Assembly (NCBI RefSeq): GCF_022539665.2
Contig: NC_081335.1
Coordinates: forward strand, 9,026,449 to 9,090,448
Direction: 5' to 3'
DNA length: 64,000 nucleotides
Origin: Daphnia carinata
Lineage: Eukaryota; Arthropoda; Branchiopoda; Diplostraca; Daphniidae
Positions 24,596 to 34,738 of this stretch are shown piece by piece; positions within the stretch are counted from its first letter, which is position 1, and every line of letters begins with the position of its first letter. Position numbers and translations under genes: made by a program. The notes beneath the pieces are model-generated. The model made no database searches. It saw only the letters and a list, made by a program, of their open reading frames with translations, and was not told the DNA's origin.

Positions 24596-26269
24596 ATGCA
24601 TTCAAAGAAGGAATTGAATGGAAAATTTGCTAGATGGATTCTTTCGTTACAAGAGTATGATTTTGAAGTTCGCCATCTTAAAGGTACTTGTAATGTTGCG
24701 GCGGATGCTCTCTCCCGCAATCCGAATGGGAAGTTGTCGGAAAGCGAGACAGATCATGTAATTTGTGTTTTGGAAAGTAATAAGCCTACGGGCTATGCCC
24801 CCCATGAACTGGCTTTCCTCCAACAGGTCGACAGCCAGTTAAGGAAAATTTTCATAGATTTAAGGTTTCCCAATCCTGGTAGAAAACCCCATGAGTTTGT
24901 CGTACATAGGCAAGTCCTTTATAAAAAGAATGTTGGTCCTGGAAGGAAATTTCTCCTTGTCGTCCCCTCTGTACTCCGTAGAAAAATTTTGTATAGTTGT
25001 CACGATGATCCCCAAGCAGGGCATATGGGGAGGGAGAAAACGTATGCGAGGGTTAGTGAACGCTATTGGTGGCCTAAAATGTGTGTTAGTGTTAGAAAAT
25101 ATGTGTCTTCTTGTATGTACTGCCAACTACACAAGCATGCCGTGGGTCAGACCGTCGGGAAGCTGCAGCTTATTCCTCCGCCTGCCCACGCCTTTGAAAT
25201 GTTGGGTATAGACCATTTGGGCCCCTTGCAGACAACGCAGTCTGGAAATAAACATGTCATAGTGGCGATAGATTATTTGACTAAGTGGGTGGAAGTGGCA
25301 GCCGTCCCCGATACCTCCGCTCATCACGTTATCCTGTTCATCCAAGACAACATCATCCATCGCCACAGTCACCCCAGAAGAATTGTGAGTGACCAAGGCC
25401 CCGCGTTCTCGTCTCGCGAACTTGCTGAGAAAATGGTGGAATGGAACATTGACCACGTGTTAGCAACACCAGAACATCCGCAGACGAACGGTCTGTGCGA
25501 AAGACTAAATCGCACCGCAACGGTGGCCATCGCGGCGTATTTGAATTCAAGCCATACAGACTGGGATACGAAACTACAAGGAGCAGCCTTGGCCGTCAAT
25601 ACTGCCAAACAAGCGACAACGGAGGTCACGCCGTTCGAACTGGTGTATGGCCGGCTTCCTGTAATGGCGGACGAAAACGGGTTCCCTTGGCCACCAGAAC
25701 GTCCAGTTCCATATGAGGATTTTGCTAAGCGTGTAAGCGAATTGCGAAACGCAGTTCGGGTGCGCATTATCGACAAACAAATCAAAGTGAAGGAACGAGT
25801 TAATCGTATTCGCCGAGTGACAGAGGATTTGCGTGTTGGTGAGCTCGTGTTATTGCGGAGGAAATTAAACAAAAAAGGAAAAACGAAAAAGTTTCTGCCT
25901 AAGTTCATAGGGCCGTATCAAGTGGTTCGTAAAGTGTGTGAGACAACTTATCTCGTGGAAGACTTGCCCGCGAGACGGAAAAAGAAACAATTCAGGAGAT
26001 TTAATGCACATGTGTGCCAAATTCGTCGTTTTCACGCCCGAGAAGATGTGGAGAGGGAGAGTGATGAAGATGAGGATGCGAGGGACGAGGAGACGGAATT
26101 ACCGGTAGATACCGATAGATTCCAAGAGTCGCAAGGAGACTTATCGCCGAGATTTATCGCCCGAACGGCAGAAGATACACCACAAGTCCAGCCGGAAGAG
26201 GTTATGGAAACAAGATCCGGAAGGCAGAGTCGTCCACCCCGCTGGAACAGCGACTACGAGCGACACTGA
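24596..26269 (+). CDS. pol: Gypsy RNase H C-terminus and integrase (557 aa after the stop)
   Basis: Integrase inserts the cDNA into the genome. Residues 1-45 complete RNase H (HSKKELNGK, then ADALSR). An H2C2 zinc-binding domain uses H136, H143, C173 and C176. The catalytic core has D206 (GIDHLGPL), D266 (VSDQGPAF) and E302 (TNGLCERLNR), with exactly 35 residues between the second Asp and Glu, as expected for DDE integrases. A GPY/F-type module follows (FIGPYQVV). The last 80 residues are acidic and then basic, with no clear chromodomain. No env frame follows. The reading frame is intact, but it can be translated only by readthrough of the UGA just upstream. Confidence 0.9.
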   Translation: MHSKKELNGKFARWILSLQEYDFEVRHLKGTCNVAADALSRNPNGKLSESETDHVICVLESNKPTGYAPHELAFLQQVDSQLRKIFIDLRFPNPGRKPHEFVVHRQVLYKKNVGPGRKFLLVVPSVLRRKILYSCHDDPQAGHMGREKTYARVSERYWWPKMCVSVRKYVSSCMYCQLHKHAVGQTVGKLQLIPPPAHAFEMLGIDHLGPLQTTQSGNKHVIVAIDYLTKWVEVAAVPDTSAHHVILFIQDNIIHRHSHPRRIVSDQGPAFSSRELAEKMVEWNIDHVLATPEHPQTNGLCERLNRTATVAIAAYLNSSHTDWDTKLQGAALAVNTAKQATTEVTPFELVYGRLPVMADENGFPWPPERPVPYEDFAKRVSELRNAVRVRIIDKQIKVKERVNRIRRVTEDLRVGELVLLRRKLNKKGKTKKFLPKFIGPYQVVRKVCETTYLVEDLPARRKKKQFRRFNAHVCQIRRFHAREDVERESDEDEDARDEETELPVDTDRFQESQGDLSPRFIARTAEDTPQVQPEEVMETRSGRQSRPPRWNSDYERH

Positions 26270-26341
26270 ACTCGGCTTGTCTTGTACGTAGTTGGTAGGC
26301 ATAACTGGGCTTTGCGTTACGTGTGGAGTTGCTATTATTAT

Positions 26342-26374
<33 letters not shown>

Positions 26375-27032
26375 TATTTATTATTTTTTTTTTTTATCTC
26401 TCTCTTTCCTTATTTCTCGTTTTCTCTCCTCTATTTGGCGGGTTGTTTGTCTTCGCTCCCTCATATCGTTGCTGTGTTTTTTTTTGTTTTTTTTTGGTGG
26501 CCCGTGTTCTTTGTCCTTGTTAGTGGTACGATTATTACTATTGCTAGTATTATATGTGTTATTGGTTTTGGCTCAGTTGTTGTTCACGCGTGCTCAAGTT
26601 GGTTTGGTCGGCTATTCCGCTTATGGGTTGGTGTTTTGTTACCTTTTTGTTTGTTTTTTGTGGATTTTTTTTTTTCTGTTTTTTTTTTTTTTTTTTTGTT
26701 TTGTTCTCCTTTTCCTTTTGATTTTGGATTGAGGGTGATGAATTGTGTTGGCTCTCGAAATGTTCTTGGTATCGCGCTAATTTCGCTCGCCAAAAGTCAG
26801 GAAGGGCCGAGTGTTGCGGTTGGGCCGCATGAAGTAACAAGAGTGGCCGCAAGATGGATCCCTGGTACCTCGCCGGCCTGTCAAGCCTGACAGGGCAGTC
26901 GAGTCTGCGCCGAGGATCACGGACGTTCGAAGAGGGAGCCCTACTTTTTGCCTGGTTGGCTACCCCTCGTGTGCTGATCTAAGTGTCCCCTAAGTGTAAG
27001 CCCATCTGAAATATAGCGTCAGAAACTGTAAT
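26270..27032 (+). repeat. Gypsy 3' end: U3 plus R, U5 missing
   Basis: 26641-27032 is the repeat shared with 20166-20555. 26270-26640 after the pol stop is T-rich and has no partner at the 5' end, so it is read as 3'UTR plus U3. I could not place the polypurine tract or the exact LTR start. An AATATA hexamer at 27010-27015, a weak poly(A) signal variant, lies about 17 bp before the element stops at CTGTAAT and satellite resumes. Confidence 0.7.
26574..26579 (+). promoter_or_regulatory. Initiator-like motif in Gypsy U3
   Basis: TCAGTT matches the arthropod initiator consensus TCAGTY and lies 67 bp upstream of the shared R block. No TATA box is nearby. It is a weak candidate for the transcription start. 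Confidence 0.25.
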
Positions 27033-29364
27033 ATCAAACTATATTCACATTGAATACACGTATATTTGATACTGTTTCAATGTACATCATAAAACTGATT
27101 TTATAACACTATATTCAAAATGAATACACGTATCTTTGATACTGTTTGAATGTAGATATTGAAACTCACTTTATCACACTATATTCACATTGAATACACG
27201 TATATTTGATACTGTTTCAATGTACATCATAAAACTGATTTTATAACACTATATTCAAATTGAATACACGTATCTTTGATGCTGTTTGAATGTAGATATT
27301 GAAACTCACTGTATCACACTATATTCACATTGAATGCACGTTATTTGGTGCTGTTTGAATGTAGATATTAAAACTCACTCTATCACACTATATTCACATT
27401 TAATACACGTATATTTGATGCTGTTTGAATGTAGATATTGAAACTCACTGTATCACAGTATATTCACATTGAATACACGTATATTTGATACTGTTTCAAT
27501 GTACATCATAAAACTGATTTTATAACACTATATTCAAAATGAATACACGTATCTTTGATATTGTTTGAATGTAGATGTTGAAACTCACTGTATCACACTA
27601 TATTCACATTGAATACACGTATATTTGATGCTGTTTGAATGTAGATATTGAAACTCACTGTATCACACTATATTCACATTGAATACACGTATATTTGATA
27701 CTATTTGAATGTACATCATGAAACTGATTGTATAACACTATATTCACATTGAATACACGTTTATTTGGTGCTGTTTGAATGCAGATATTGAAACTCACTG
27801 TATCACACTATATTCACATTGAATACATGTATATTTGATACTGTTTGAATGTAGATCATTGAAACTGATTCTATAACACTATATTCACATTAAATACACG
27901 TATATTTGATGCTGTTTGAATGTAGATATTGAAACTGATTCTATAACACTATATTCACATTGAATACACGTATATTTGATGCTGTTTGAATGTAGATATT
28001 GAAACTCACTGTATCAAACTATATTCACATTGAATACACGTATATTTGATACTGTTTCAATGTACATCATAAAACTGATTTTATAACACTATATTCAAAT
28101 TGAATACACGTATATTTGATGCTGTTTGAAAGTAGATATTGAAACTCACTTTATCACACTATATTCACATTGAATACACGTATATTTGATGCTGTTTGAA
28201 TGTAGATATTGAAACTCACTGTATCACACTATATTCACATTGAATACACGTATATTTGATGCTGTTTGAATGTAGATATTGAAACTCACTGTATCACACT
28301 ATATTCACATTGAATACACGTATATTTGATGCTGTTTGAATGTAGATATTGAAACTCACTGTATCACACTATATTCACATTGAATACACGTATATTTGAT
28401 GCTGTTTGAATGTAGATATTGAAACTGATTCTATAACACTATATTCACATTGAATACACGTATCTTTGATGCTGTTTGAAAGTAGATATTGAAACTCACT
28501 TTATCACACTATATTCACATTGAATACACGTATATTTGATGCTGTTTGAATGTAGATATTGAAACTCACTGTATCACACTATATTCACATTGAATACACG
28601 TATATTTGATGCTGTTTGAATGTAGATATTGAAACTGATTCTATAACACTATATTCACATTGAATACACGTATATTTGATGCTGTTTGAATGTAGATATT
28701 GAAACTCACTGTATCAAACTATATTCACATTGAATACACGTATATTTGATACTGTTTCAATGTACATCATAAAACTGATTTTATAACACTATATTCAAAT
28801 TGAATACACGTATCTTTGATGCTGTTTGAATGTAGATATTGAAACTCACTTTATCACACTATATTCACATTGAATACACGTATATTTGATGCTGTTTGAA
28901 TGTAGATATTGAAACTCACTGTATCACACTATATTCACATTGAATACACGTATATTTGATGCTGTTTGAATGTAGATATTGAAACTCACTGTATCACACT
29001 ATATTCACATTGAATACACGTATATTTGATGCTGTTTGAATGTAGATATTGAAACTCACTGTATCACACTATATTCAAATTGAATACACGTATATTTGAT
29101 ACTGTTTGAATGTACATCATAAAACTGATTCTATAACACTATATTCACATTGAATACACGTTTATTTGGTGCTGTTTGAATGTAGATATTAAAACTCATT
29201 CTATCACACTATATTCACATTGAATACACGTATATTTGATGCTGTTTGAATGTAGATATTGAAATTCACTGTATCACAGTATATTCACATTGAATACACT
29301 TATATTTGATACTATTTCAATGTACATCATAAAACTGATTTTATAACACTATATTCAAAATGAA
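27033..29364. repeat. 70-bp satellite array 2 (about 33 monomers)
   Basis: This is the same family as arrays 1 and 3, lying between the two retrotransposons. It is rich in the variant with GTACATCATAAAACTGATTT and the dyad centre AAA or AAT. A 5-monomer higher-order repeat shows as ACTCACTTTATCAC marks at 350-bp intervals, with the preceding AGATATT at about 28133, 28483 and 28833. GTATCAAACT marks recur 700 bp apart (28011 and 28711). Confidence 0.97.
29360..29364. repeat. Copia target-site duplication, left copy
   Basis: ATGAA precedes the 5' LTR and recurs at 35053-35057 right after the 3' LTR. Removing the element restores an intact monomer reading TATTCAAAATGAATACACG. Confidence 0.92.
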
Positions 29365-29656
29365 TGTTGAAATATAAATGCGCAATCCAAGGAACCCGAT
29401 AAGTTGCCGAAACCGACTCAAGACAAAGGATGCTGTTTAGACTCACCCTTTGCCTCACTACTATATATACATCTGTAATTTCTTATCTCTAACTCTCTCT
29501 CTTCTCTATCTGTCAAGACTGGATCACTGTAAGAATATTAATTTATCTGTATTTCCTCAAGAAGTTATTTGTGGTGTTATTCTCTATAACAAAATAATAC
29601 ATCTCAGTTATGCAAAGTACAAATAACATGTCTAATATACTTACTCATACTCAACA
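29365..29656 (+). repeat. Copia 5' LTR (292 bp)
   Basis: It starts TGTTGA and ends CTCAACA. A TATATATA box lies at 29462-29469 after a CACTACT stretch, and a CT-rich block follows. It matches the 3' LTR at 291 of 292 positions. Confidence 0.96.
29462..29469 (+). promoter_or_regulatory. TATA box in the Copia LTR
   Basis: TATATATA lies 98 bp into the LTR and is identical in the 3' LTR. It is the only strong core-promoter signal there. Confidence 0.5.
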
Positions 29657-29670
29657 GGTTATGGGCCCAG
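29657..29670 (+). other. Copia primer binding site (initiator tRNA-Met half-molecule type)
   Basis: GGTTATGGGCCCAG abuts the LTR end. This is the sequence type used by Drosophila copia, which primes with an internal fragment of initiator tRNA-Met. Confidence 0.85.
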
Positions 29671-29701
29671 AACTCTCACTGACTAAAAGAGTAACATTGA
29701 A

Positions 29702-29848
29702 ATGGAATCTTCATCTCTTAAGGATATTGGACATCTAACTAAGTTCAATGGAAGCAATTTTCCCCGTTGGAAGTGTGGTTTGAGACTAATTCTGGAACAA
29801 CATGGTCTCTTAGACATCATTGATGGAGTGGAACTCAAACCCGCAGAG
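29702..29848 (+). CDS. gag: Copia gag-pol, exon 1 (49 aa, Gag N-terminus)
   Basis: The ATG at 29702 opens MESSSLKDIG, followed by KFNGSNFPRWKCGLRLILEQHGLLDIIDG. This is the typical start of Copia Gag: an F-x-G-x-N-F-x-x-W motif, then a helix ending in a V/IDG turn. After GVELKPAE the homology stops at GAG|GTAATA, a good splice donor, and the frame hits a stop 29 codons later. Homology resumes in phase 0 at 30575. Exon 1 ends with a complete codon. Without splicing only a 77-residue peptide would be made. Confidence 0.8.
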
Positions 29849-30388
29849 GTAATATTGTACAGTAATTTACATTGCGAGCCAAAAACAATTACACATCTTA
29901 AGTTAAAACATATTCTCTATTGCAAACTTAAATGATACTAAAATTTTTTTTTCATCGTAAAATTGATTTTTTTTGCAGTAGCTGTATATTTCAGGAATTT
30001 TTTTTTTGGTCAATAGTATATTAATGCAGAACATCATTATTTTTGTGAAATTAACTTGCATACAAACAATCATTACTATGCTCAATAGTTAAAACAGAAA
30101 CGTTACCATATCCTTATTTCTTTTCTGTTTCGAGAAAAATCAGATATTTCGATTTTACTCATGGACTTTAAAGATCAGAAAGAATATAGTAACTTCGAGA
30201 AAATCAGATATTTCGATTTTTTTTTTCTCATGCACTCCAAAGAGTAGAAAACAACATAATATTACCTAAACAGATAAATTTGACTTTACTCATGCACTCA
30301 TATTCAAATCAATCAATGCATTTATAACTCATAAAACAATTTTGAAAATATTTCTATTCTTTTTTAGAAAAACAGATAATTAAACCTT

Positions 30389-30437
<49 letters not shown>

Positions 30438-30574
30438 TGGAACTATTTTATCACTCACTTAATTGTTTAAACCTGACTATGAGTTTGTAATTATCTACGT
30501 ACTTCAACCATCACAAATGTTAAACTATTAAAACAGATTACAATAATAACCAAAAACTGTATTACAAATTTTAG
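29849..30574 (+). other. Intron-like block of 726 bp inside Copia gag
   Basis: It begins GTAATA and ends ACAAATTTTAG, and it divides Gag homology exactly between codons. It is AT-rich, has stops in all frames I checked, and carries a run of 38 A (30396-30433) preceded by nine T. An imperfect tandem repeat about 65 bp apart (TCGAGAAAATCAGATATTTCGA-like, near 30129 and 30194) lies inside. The ends lack convincing terminal inverted repeats or a target duplication, which argues for an intron over an inserted DNA transposon. Confidence 0.65.
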
Positions 30575-33500
30575 ACTAGAGGAGAAAATGGTATAGTCAC
30601 AAACGCCAATCTCATCAATAAATGGAAAGAAAAAGATGTCACTGCAAGGAATTATCTCTTCGCTACGACCGATGACGAACTTCGTGACACCTTGTGCACA
30701 TCTCTTACTGCTGCGGATATGTACGACAGGATCAGAAATCAACATGCTCGAAATGCAGCTGACAATAGGCTCATCTTACTTCAACAATTCACTGAGTATA
30801 AATACAAACAAGGACACAATATGACAAGCCATGTCACTGCTATTGAACTCCTGTGGTCAAGACTCAAAGAAGTAGGTGAACAAATACTAGAGACACAAGT
30901 AATGTCGAAAATTCTGTCCACTCTCCCATCTACCTATCGTCATTTCTACACAACATGGAACAACTCACCCGAGGAAGGCAGAACTGTCAAGCTACTTCTC
31001 GCAAAGCTTCAGGAAGAAGAAGCAATCTCTCAAGCCTTTACTACGAATCAAGACGGGAATGCATCTCAACAAGGCGGAGCCTATGCAGCAACTAATTTTC
31101 AAAGCTACAGCCATCCCAGTCAATTCGGAAATCTTCCTCAGGCAGCATACTTTCCTTATCAGCAGATCGGCAGACCTCAACCTTACTTCATTCCACGCGG
31201 AACGAGAAGAGGTGGATACCCAGGTTTAAGAGGAGGTAGTCGCGGATTTCGAGGAACGTATCGAGGACGAGGAGGAGTTCCACCATATCAACAGCAACTT
31301 TGTGGTTATTGCGGTCTTGGTCCACACAAGGTCTCAAACTGTAGAGTGAGATTGAGGCATGAAGCAGAGCAAAATCAAGCAAACGCGAATCTCTCACTTC
31401 TAGTCCAACCAGCAGATCAAGATCACAGTTATCTATCGTCAACTAGCTTTGACTTCGAGACCTATGGTTTTGTTGCCGACTCTGGTTCATCTGAACACAT
31501 GACTGATAAAAGATCAATCCTTGTTAACTTCAAATCAATCAAGAAAGGAACTCATTCGGTCCTCGGTATCGGAAACACTTGTTTACAAGCTGAAGGAAAG
31601 GGTGATGTGGAAGTAACTAACAGTATCGGAATATCCCTCCTACTTACTGACGTGCTTTACGTTCCTGGCTTAGGAATAAATCTTTTTTCTATCAGTGCTG
31701 CCACAGCACATGGAATAGAAGCCATTTTTTCTGATGATATGGTAACTTTCTTTCGCCACGGAAAGTTAGAGATGACTGGCAAACGCGCCAACGAAAAGCT
31801 ATATTATCTTGATCTCACTGTAAAAATTCAAACAACGTCACACGCCGCCACCAGCCTGTCAATCTCTACTTGGCATCAGAGACTCGCACATACAAACAAC
31901 AAGACCATCATGAAAATGGAACGTCAAAATGCAGTTTGCGGTCTCCACATTAATCATAGTAACTTCCCATCATCATTATGTACAGGATGCATTCTTGGTA
32001 AAATGCATCGTCTGCCGTTTCCAAGTGGAAGAAGAAGAGGTATCAATGTAGGCGATCTGGTACACTCTGACATTTGTGGACCTATGCAAACGATGTCTCC
32101 AAACAAATCTCGTTACTTCGTTTTATTCAAGGACGACTTCAGTGGCTGGTCGGAGGTATATTTTCTTCAACATAAGTCCGAAGCCCTCAATCAATTCAAG
32201 AAGTTTGTAGCCATTTTTAAAAATCAACATAATCGACAGATCTGCACACTACGATCCGACAATGGCGGAGAATATGTGAATCGAGAATTTGAAGAATGGC
32301 TTGAACAAATGGGAATCAACCATGAACTTAGTGCCCCATATACTCCAGAACAGAACGGTGTCTCCGAAAGGGCAAATCGTACTATAATGGAAGCAGCACG
32401 CAGTATGTATCTTGCACGAAACGTTCCTGATCACCTATGGGCTGAATCAGTCGCCTACGCAGTCTACATACAGAACCGGATCCTATCAAGAACTGGAAGT
32501 GCAACTCCTTATGAAATTCTGCATGGAGTAAAGCCGGATGTATCGCACCTGCGTATCTTTGGTTCTGTTTCCTTTGTACATATTCCTGATGCGTTACGAC
32601 GAAAACTTGATCCTAAGGCTGTGCAAGGCATCTTTGTTGGTTGCTGTGTGTCCACAAAAGCTTATCGAATATGGATCCCATCAAAGAGAAAAGTCGAAAT
32701 CAGTCGAAACGTCATTGTAGATGAGTCAAATGGGATCATTCCCGAGGTAAACAAACAACAAATATCTACGCCTTTTGACCATCTTGTTTCCAGAGACATC
32801 AAAGAAGCTGAAACTCAACAGACGGAGACATCAAATACAGCTGGCGAGCCGGCCGAAATTGTAGAGCAACAATGTCAAGTCGAGGAAATGGAGTCTGCAG
32901 AGGAGATGGTGGACACGGAACAACCTGCAAGTGCAGAGCGGGCTGCAAGTTCAGAGCCAATTAGGGGTTTGGAACAAACCGCAAGTTCAGAACAAACTGC
33001 AAGTTTTGAACATACTACGGGTTCAGAAAAATCTTCAAACACAGAAGAAAGCATTTCAGCAGAATCAAGATCCGATCAGCAAGCAATAGCCCTACCCCGA
33101 CGTCAGTCATCTCGAGTTCCAGTCCACAACGAAAAATTCTTAGAATGGAGGAGGAACATAGCAAAGAAAAATCAGAAATCGTCATTTGGGATGGAAGCGG
33201 CAATCTCTATTTCTCCAGTTGAAAACCTTGAGCCGAAAAACTACAAAGAAGCTATGAAAAGTGATGAAGCTGAACTATGGACAAAGGCTATCGAAGAAGA
33301 ATACAAGTCACTTATGGCAAATGAAACATGGATACTTGTAAAACGGCCCACGGAGAGAAACATCATTGGCTGCAAATGGGTGTTCAAGATCAAACCCGGC
33401 TATCCTGGTGTATCTGAAAGATACAAAGCCAGACTAGTGGCAAAAGGTTTTGCCCAAAGCTACGCCATCATTGCAGTCAGAAACTTAGAAGTCACTCTGC

Positions 33501-34732
33501 TGGATGTAAAAACTGCTTTTCTTTGCGGAAAGCTGAAAGAGCAAGTTTTCATGGAACAACCTGAAGGTTTTGCAGTAGCTGGAAAAGAAGATCATGTATG
33601 CCTGCTGGAGAAAAGTCTTTATGGCTTAAAACAAGCACCAAGAGTTTGGAATGAGAAGTTCAACATGTTTCTTGTCGAATTCGGACTCTCAAGATGTGAA
33701 TCTGATCCCTGCGTTTATTATAGGCGAAGAAGAGAGGATATTCTAATTGTTGCTATCTTTGTAGACGATGGGATTGTGTGTGGATCCAGCCTGTCCAATG
33801 TAAAGCATATCATTGACTTTCTTTCCAAGGAATTTGATATGCGCTGTCTACCAGCAACCCGCTTCCTCGGCCTTGATATCCATCGTGATCAAGAACAACG
33901 AAAAATCTTGATTAATCAGCCAGAATTTATCAAGAAAATCCTTGTCAAGTTTAAAATGGATACCTGCAACCCCATGTCTACTCCTGCTGATCCATGCACT
34001 CGTCTCAATTTAGAAATGTCGCCAACATCCGAAGAGGAGAAACTCGACATGTCACATGTGCCATATCGTGAAGCAGTCGGATGTCTTCTCTATTTGTCCA
34101 TTACCTGTAGACCAGACATCTCATATGCCGTTAATCAAGTCGCGAAATTTTGCCAAAATCCAGGCCGGGCACACTGGAGTGCAGTAAAAAGAATTCTTTC
34201 TTATCTTTCAGGAACGACCGAATTTGGAATCCTTCTTGGCGAAAACTCAGACCAACCTCTTGTTGGATATACAGATGCCGATTTTGGTGGTGATATAGAC
34301 AGTCGCTGTTCTACATCTGGATTCACTTTCTTTGTATATGGTAGTCTTGTATCCTGGAGCAGCCGCAGACAAAAATGTGTGTCTCAGTCTACAACAGAAG
34401 CCGAATATGTCGCAGCATCAGAATCTTCCAAGGAGGCTGTTTGGCTCAAGTGCTTGCTGTCTGAAATTGGAGAAACTGAAGACCAACCTGTCCCTATTCT
34501 ATGTGATAATCAAAGTGCGATCCGCTCTATTCATAATCCTGAATTCCACCAGAGAACTAAACATATAGACATTAGATATCACTTTGTCCGCTCCCTTCAA
34601 GAAGATGGTGTTATCAATGTTTTGTTTGTACCCTCTAAAGAACAGAGAGCTGATATCCTGACCAAATCCCTTCCAAAGCCCGATTTTGAGAAAATGCGTG
34701 AAAGTCTTGGTATGTGTGAAAATAATCATTGA
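30575..34732 (+). CDS. gag-pol: Copia gag-pol polyprotein, exon 2 (1385 aa)
   Basis: This is a single open frame after the acceptor; numbering here includes exon 1 (total 1434 aa). Gag has a CCHC knuckle at residues 292-305 (31301-31342), after an Arg/Gly-rich stretch. Protease has D-S-G at 31478-31486. Integrase has an HHCC finger (WHQRLAH...CTGC) and D548, D611 and E647, with 35 residues between the last two. A Ser/Glu/Thr-rich linker with imperfect repeats (32900-33060) leads to RT, which has CKWVFK, RYKARLVAKGF, DVKTAFL, LYGLKQAPR and FVDD at 33758-33769. RNase H has TDADF, TEAEYVA and CDNQSA. Between AKGFAQ and LEVTLLDVKTAFL about 30 residues normally present, including the ETFxPV motif, are missing in frame near 33463. 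This probably disables RT. Codon use is AT-leaning, unlike the GC-rich plexin exons. Confidence 0.93.
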   Translation, partial: TRGENGIVTNANLINKWKEKDVTARNYLFATTDDELRDTLCTSLTAADMYDRIRNQHARNAADNRLILLQQFTEYKYKQGHNMTSHVTAIELLWSRLKEVGEQILETQVMSKILSTLPSTYRHFYTTWNNSPEEGRTVKLLLAKLQEEEAISQAFTTNQDGNASQQGGAYAATNFQSYSHPSQFGNLPQAAYFPYQQIGRPQPYFIPRGTRRGGYPGLRGGSRGFRGTYRGRGGVPPYQQQLCGYCGLGPHKVSNCRVRLRHEAEQNQANANLSLLVQPADQDHSYLSSTSFDFETYGFVADSGSSEHMTDKRSILVNFKSIKKGTHSVLGIGNTCLQAEGKGDVEVTNSIGISLLLTDVLYVPGLGINLFSISAATAHGIEAIFSDDMVTFFRHGKLEMTGKRANEKLYYLDLTVKIQTTSHAATSLSISTWHQRLAHTNNKTIMKMERQNAVCGLHINHSNFPSSLCTGCILGKMHRLPFPSGRRRGINVGDLVHSDICGPMQTMSPNKSRYFVLFKDDFSGWSEVYFLQHKSEALNQFKKFVAIFKNQHNRQICTLRSDNGGEYVNREFEEWLEQMGINHELSAPYTPEQNGVSERANRTIMEAARSMYLARNVPDHLWAESVAYAVYIQNRILSRTGSATPYEILHGVKPDVSHLRIFGSVSFVHIPDALRRKLDPKAVQGIFVGCCVSTKAYRIWIPSKRKVEISRNVIVDESNGIIPEVNKQQISTPFDHLVSRDIKEAETQQTETSNTAGEPAEIVEQQCQVEEMESAEEMVDTEQPASAERAASSEPIRGLEQTASSEQTASFEHTTGSEKSSNTEESISAESRSDQQAIALPRRQSSRVPVHNEKFLEWRRNIAKKNQKSSFGMEAAISISPVENLEPKNYKEAMKSDEAELWTKAIEEEYKSLMANETWILVKRPTERNIIGCKWVFKIKPGYPGVSERYKARLVAKGFAQSYAIIAVRNLEVTLLDVKTAFLCGKLKEQVFMEQPEGFAVAGKEDHVCLLEKSLYGLKQAPRVWNEKFNMFLVEFGLSRCESDPCVYYRRRREDILIVAIFVDDGIVCGSSLSNVKHIIDFLSKEFDMRCLPATRFLGLDIHRDQEQRKILINQPEFIKKILVKFKMDTCNPMSTPADPCTRLNLEMSPTSEEEKLDMSHVPYREAVGCLLYLSITCRPDISYAVNQVAKFCQNPGRAHWSAVKRILSYLSGTTEFGILLGENSDQPLVGYTDADFGGDIDSRCSTSGFTFFVYGSLVSWSSRRQKCVSQSTTEAEYVAASESSKEAVWLKCLLSEIGETEDQPVPILCDNQSAIRSIHNPEFHQRTKHIDIRYHFVRSLQEDGVINVLFVPSKEQRADILTKSLPKPDFEKMRESLGMCENNH

Positions 34733-34738
34733 ATCCCA

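Larger units (their letters stand above)
20166..27032 (+). mobile_element. Ty3/Gypsy-type LTR retrotransposon, ends incomplete
   Basis: The element is 6.9 kb on the plus strand, with gag, protease, RT, RNase H and integrase in Gypsy order and no env. The terminal repeats share 390-392 bp, with about four substitutions and a poly-T length difference, so the copy is young. The 5' copy starts inside the LTR and the 3' copy stops inside it, about 52 bp before the LTR end implied by the primer binding site. There is no target duplication. Satellite on the two sides is out of register by 43 bp of one monomer. A frame break at a G run and a UGA in RNase H make this copy unlikely to be autonomous. 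Confidence 0.93.

Noticed and set aside
24593-24598. A true new gene start at the ATG following the UGA
   Set aside because: The downstream sequence continues the same RNase H domain in the same frame.
21461-25908. Minus-strand open frames opposite gag and pol, up to 200 aa
   Set aside because: They are shadows of the conserved plus-strand frames and have no recognisable domains.
29849-30574. A DNA transposon or MITE inserted in Copia gag
   Set aside because: The ends lack convincing inverted repeats and a target duplication. Only a weak TACAGT/ACTGTA match was seen, while GT...AG ends with phase-0 continuity fit an intron better. It is not fully excluded.
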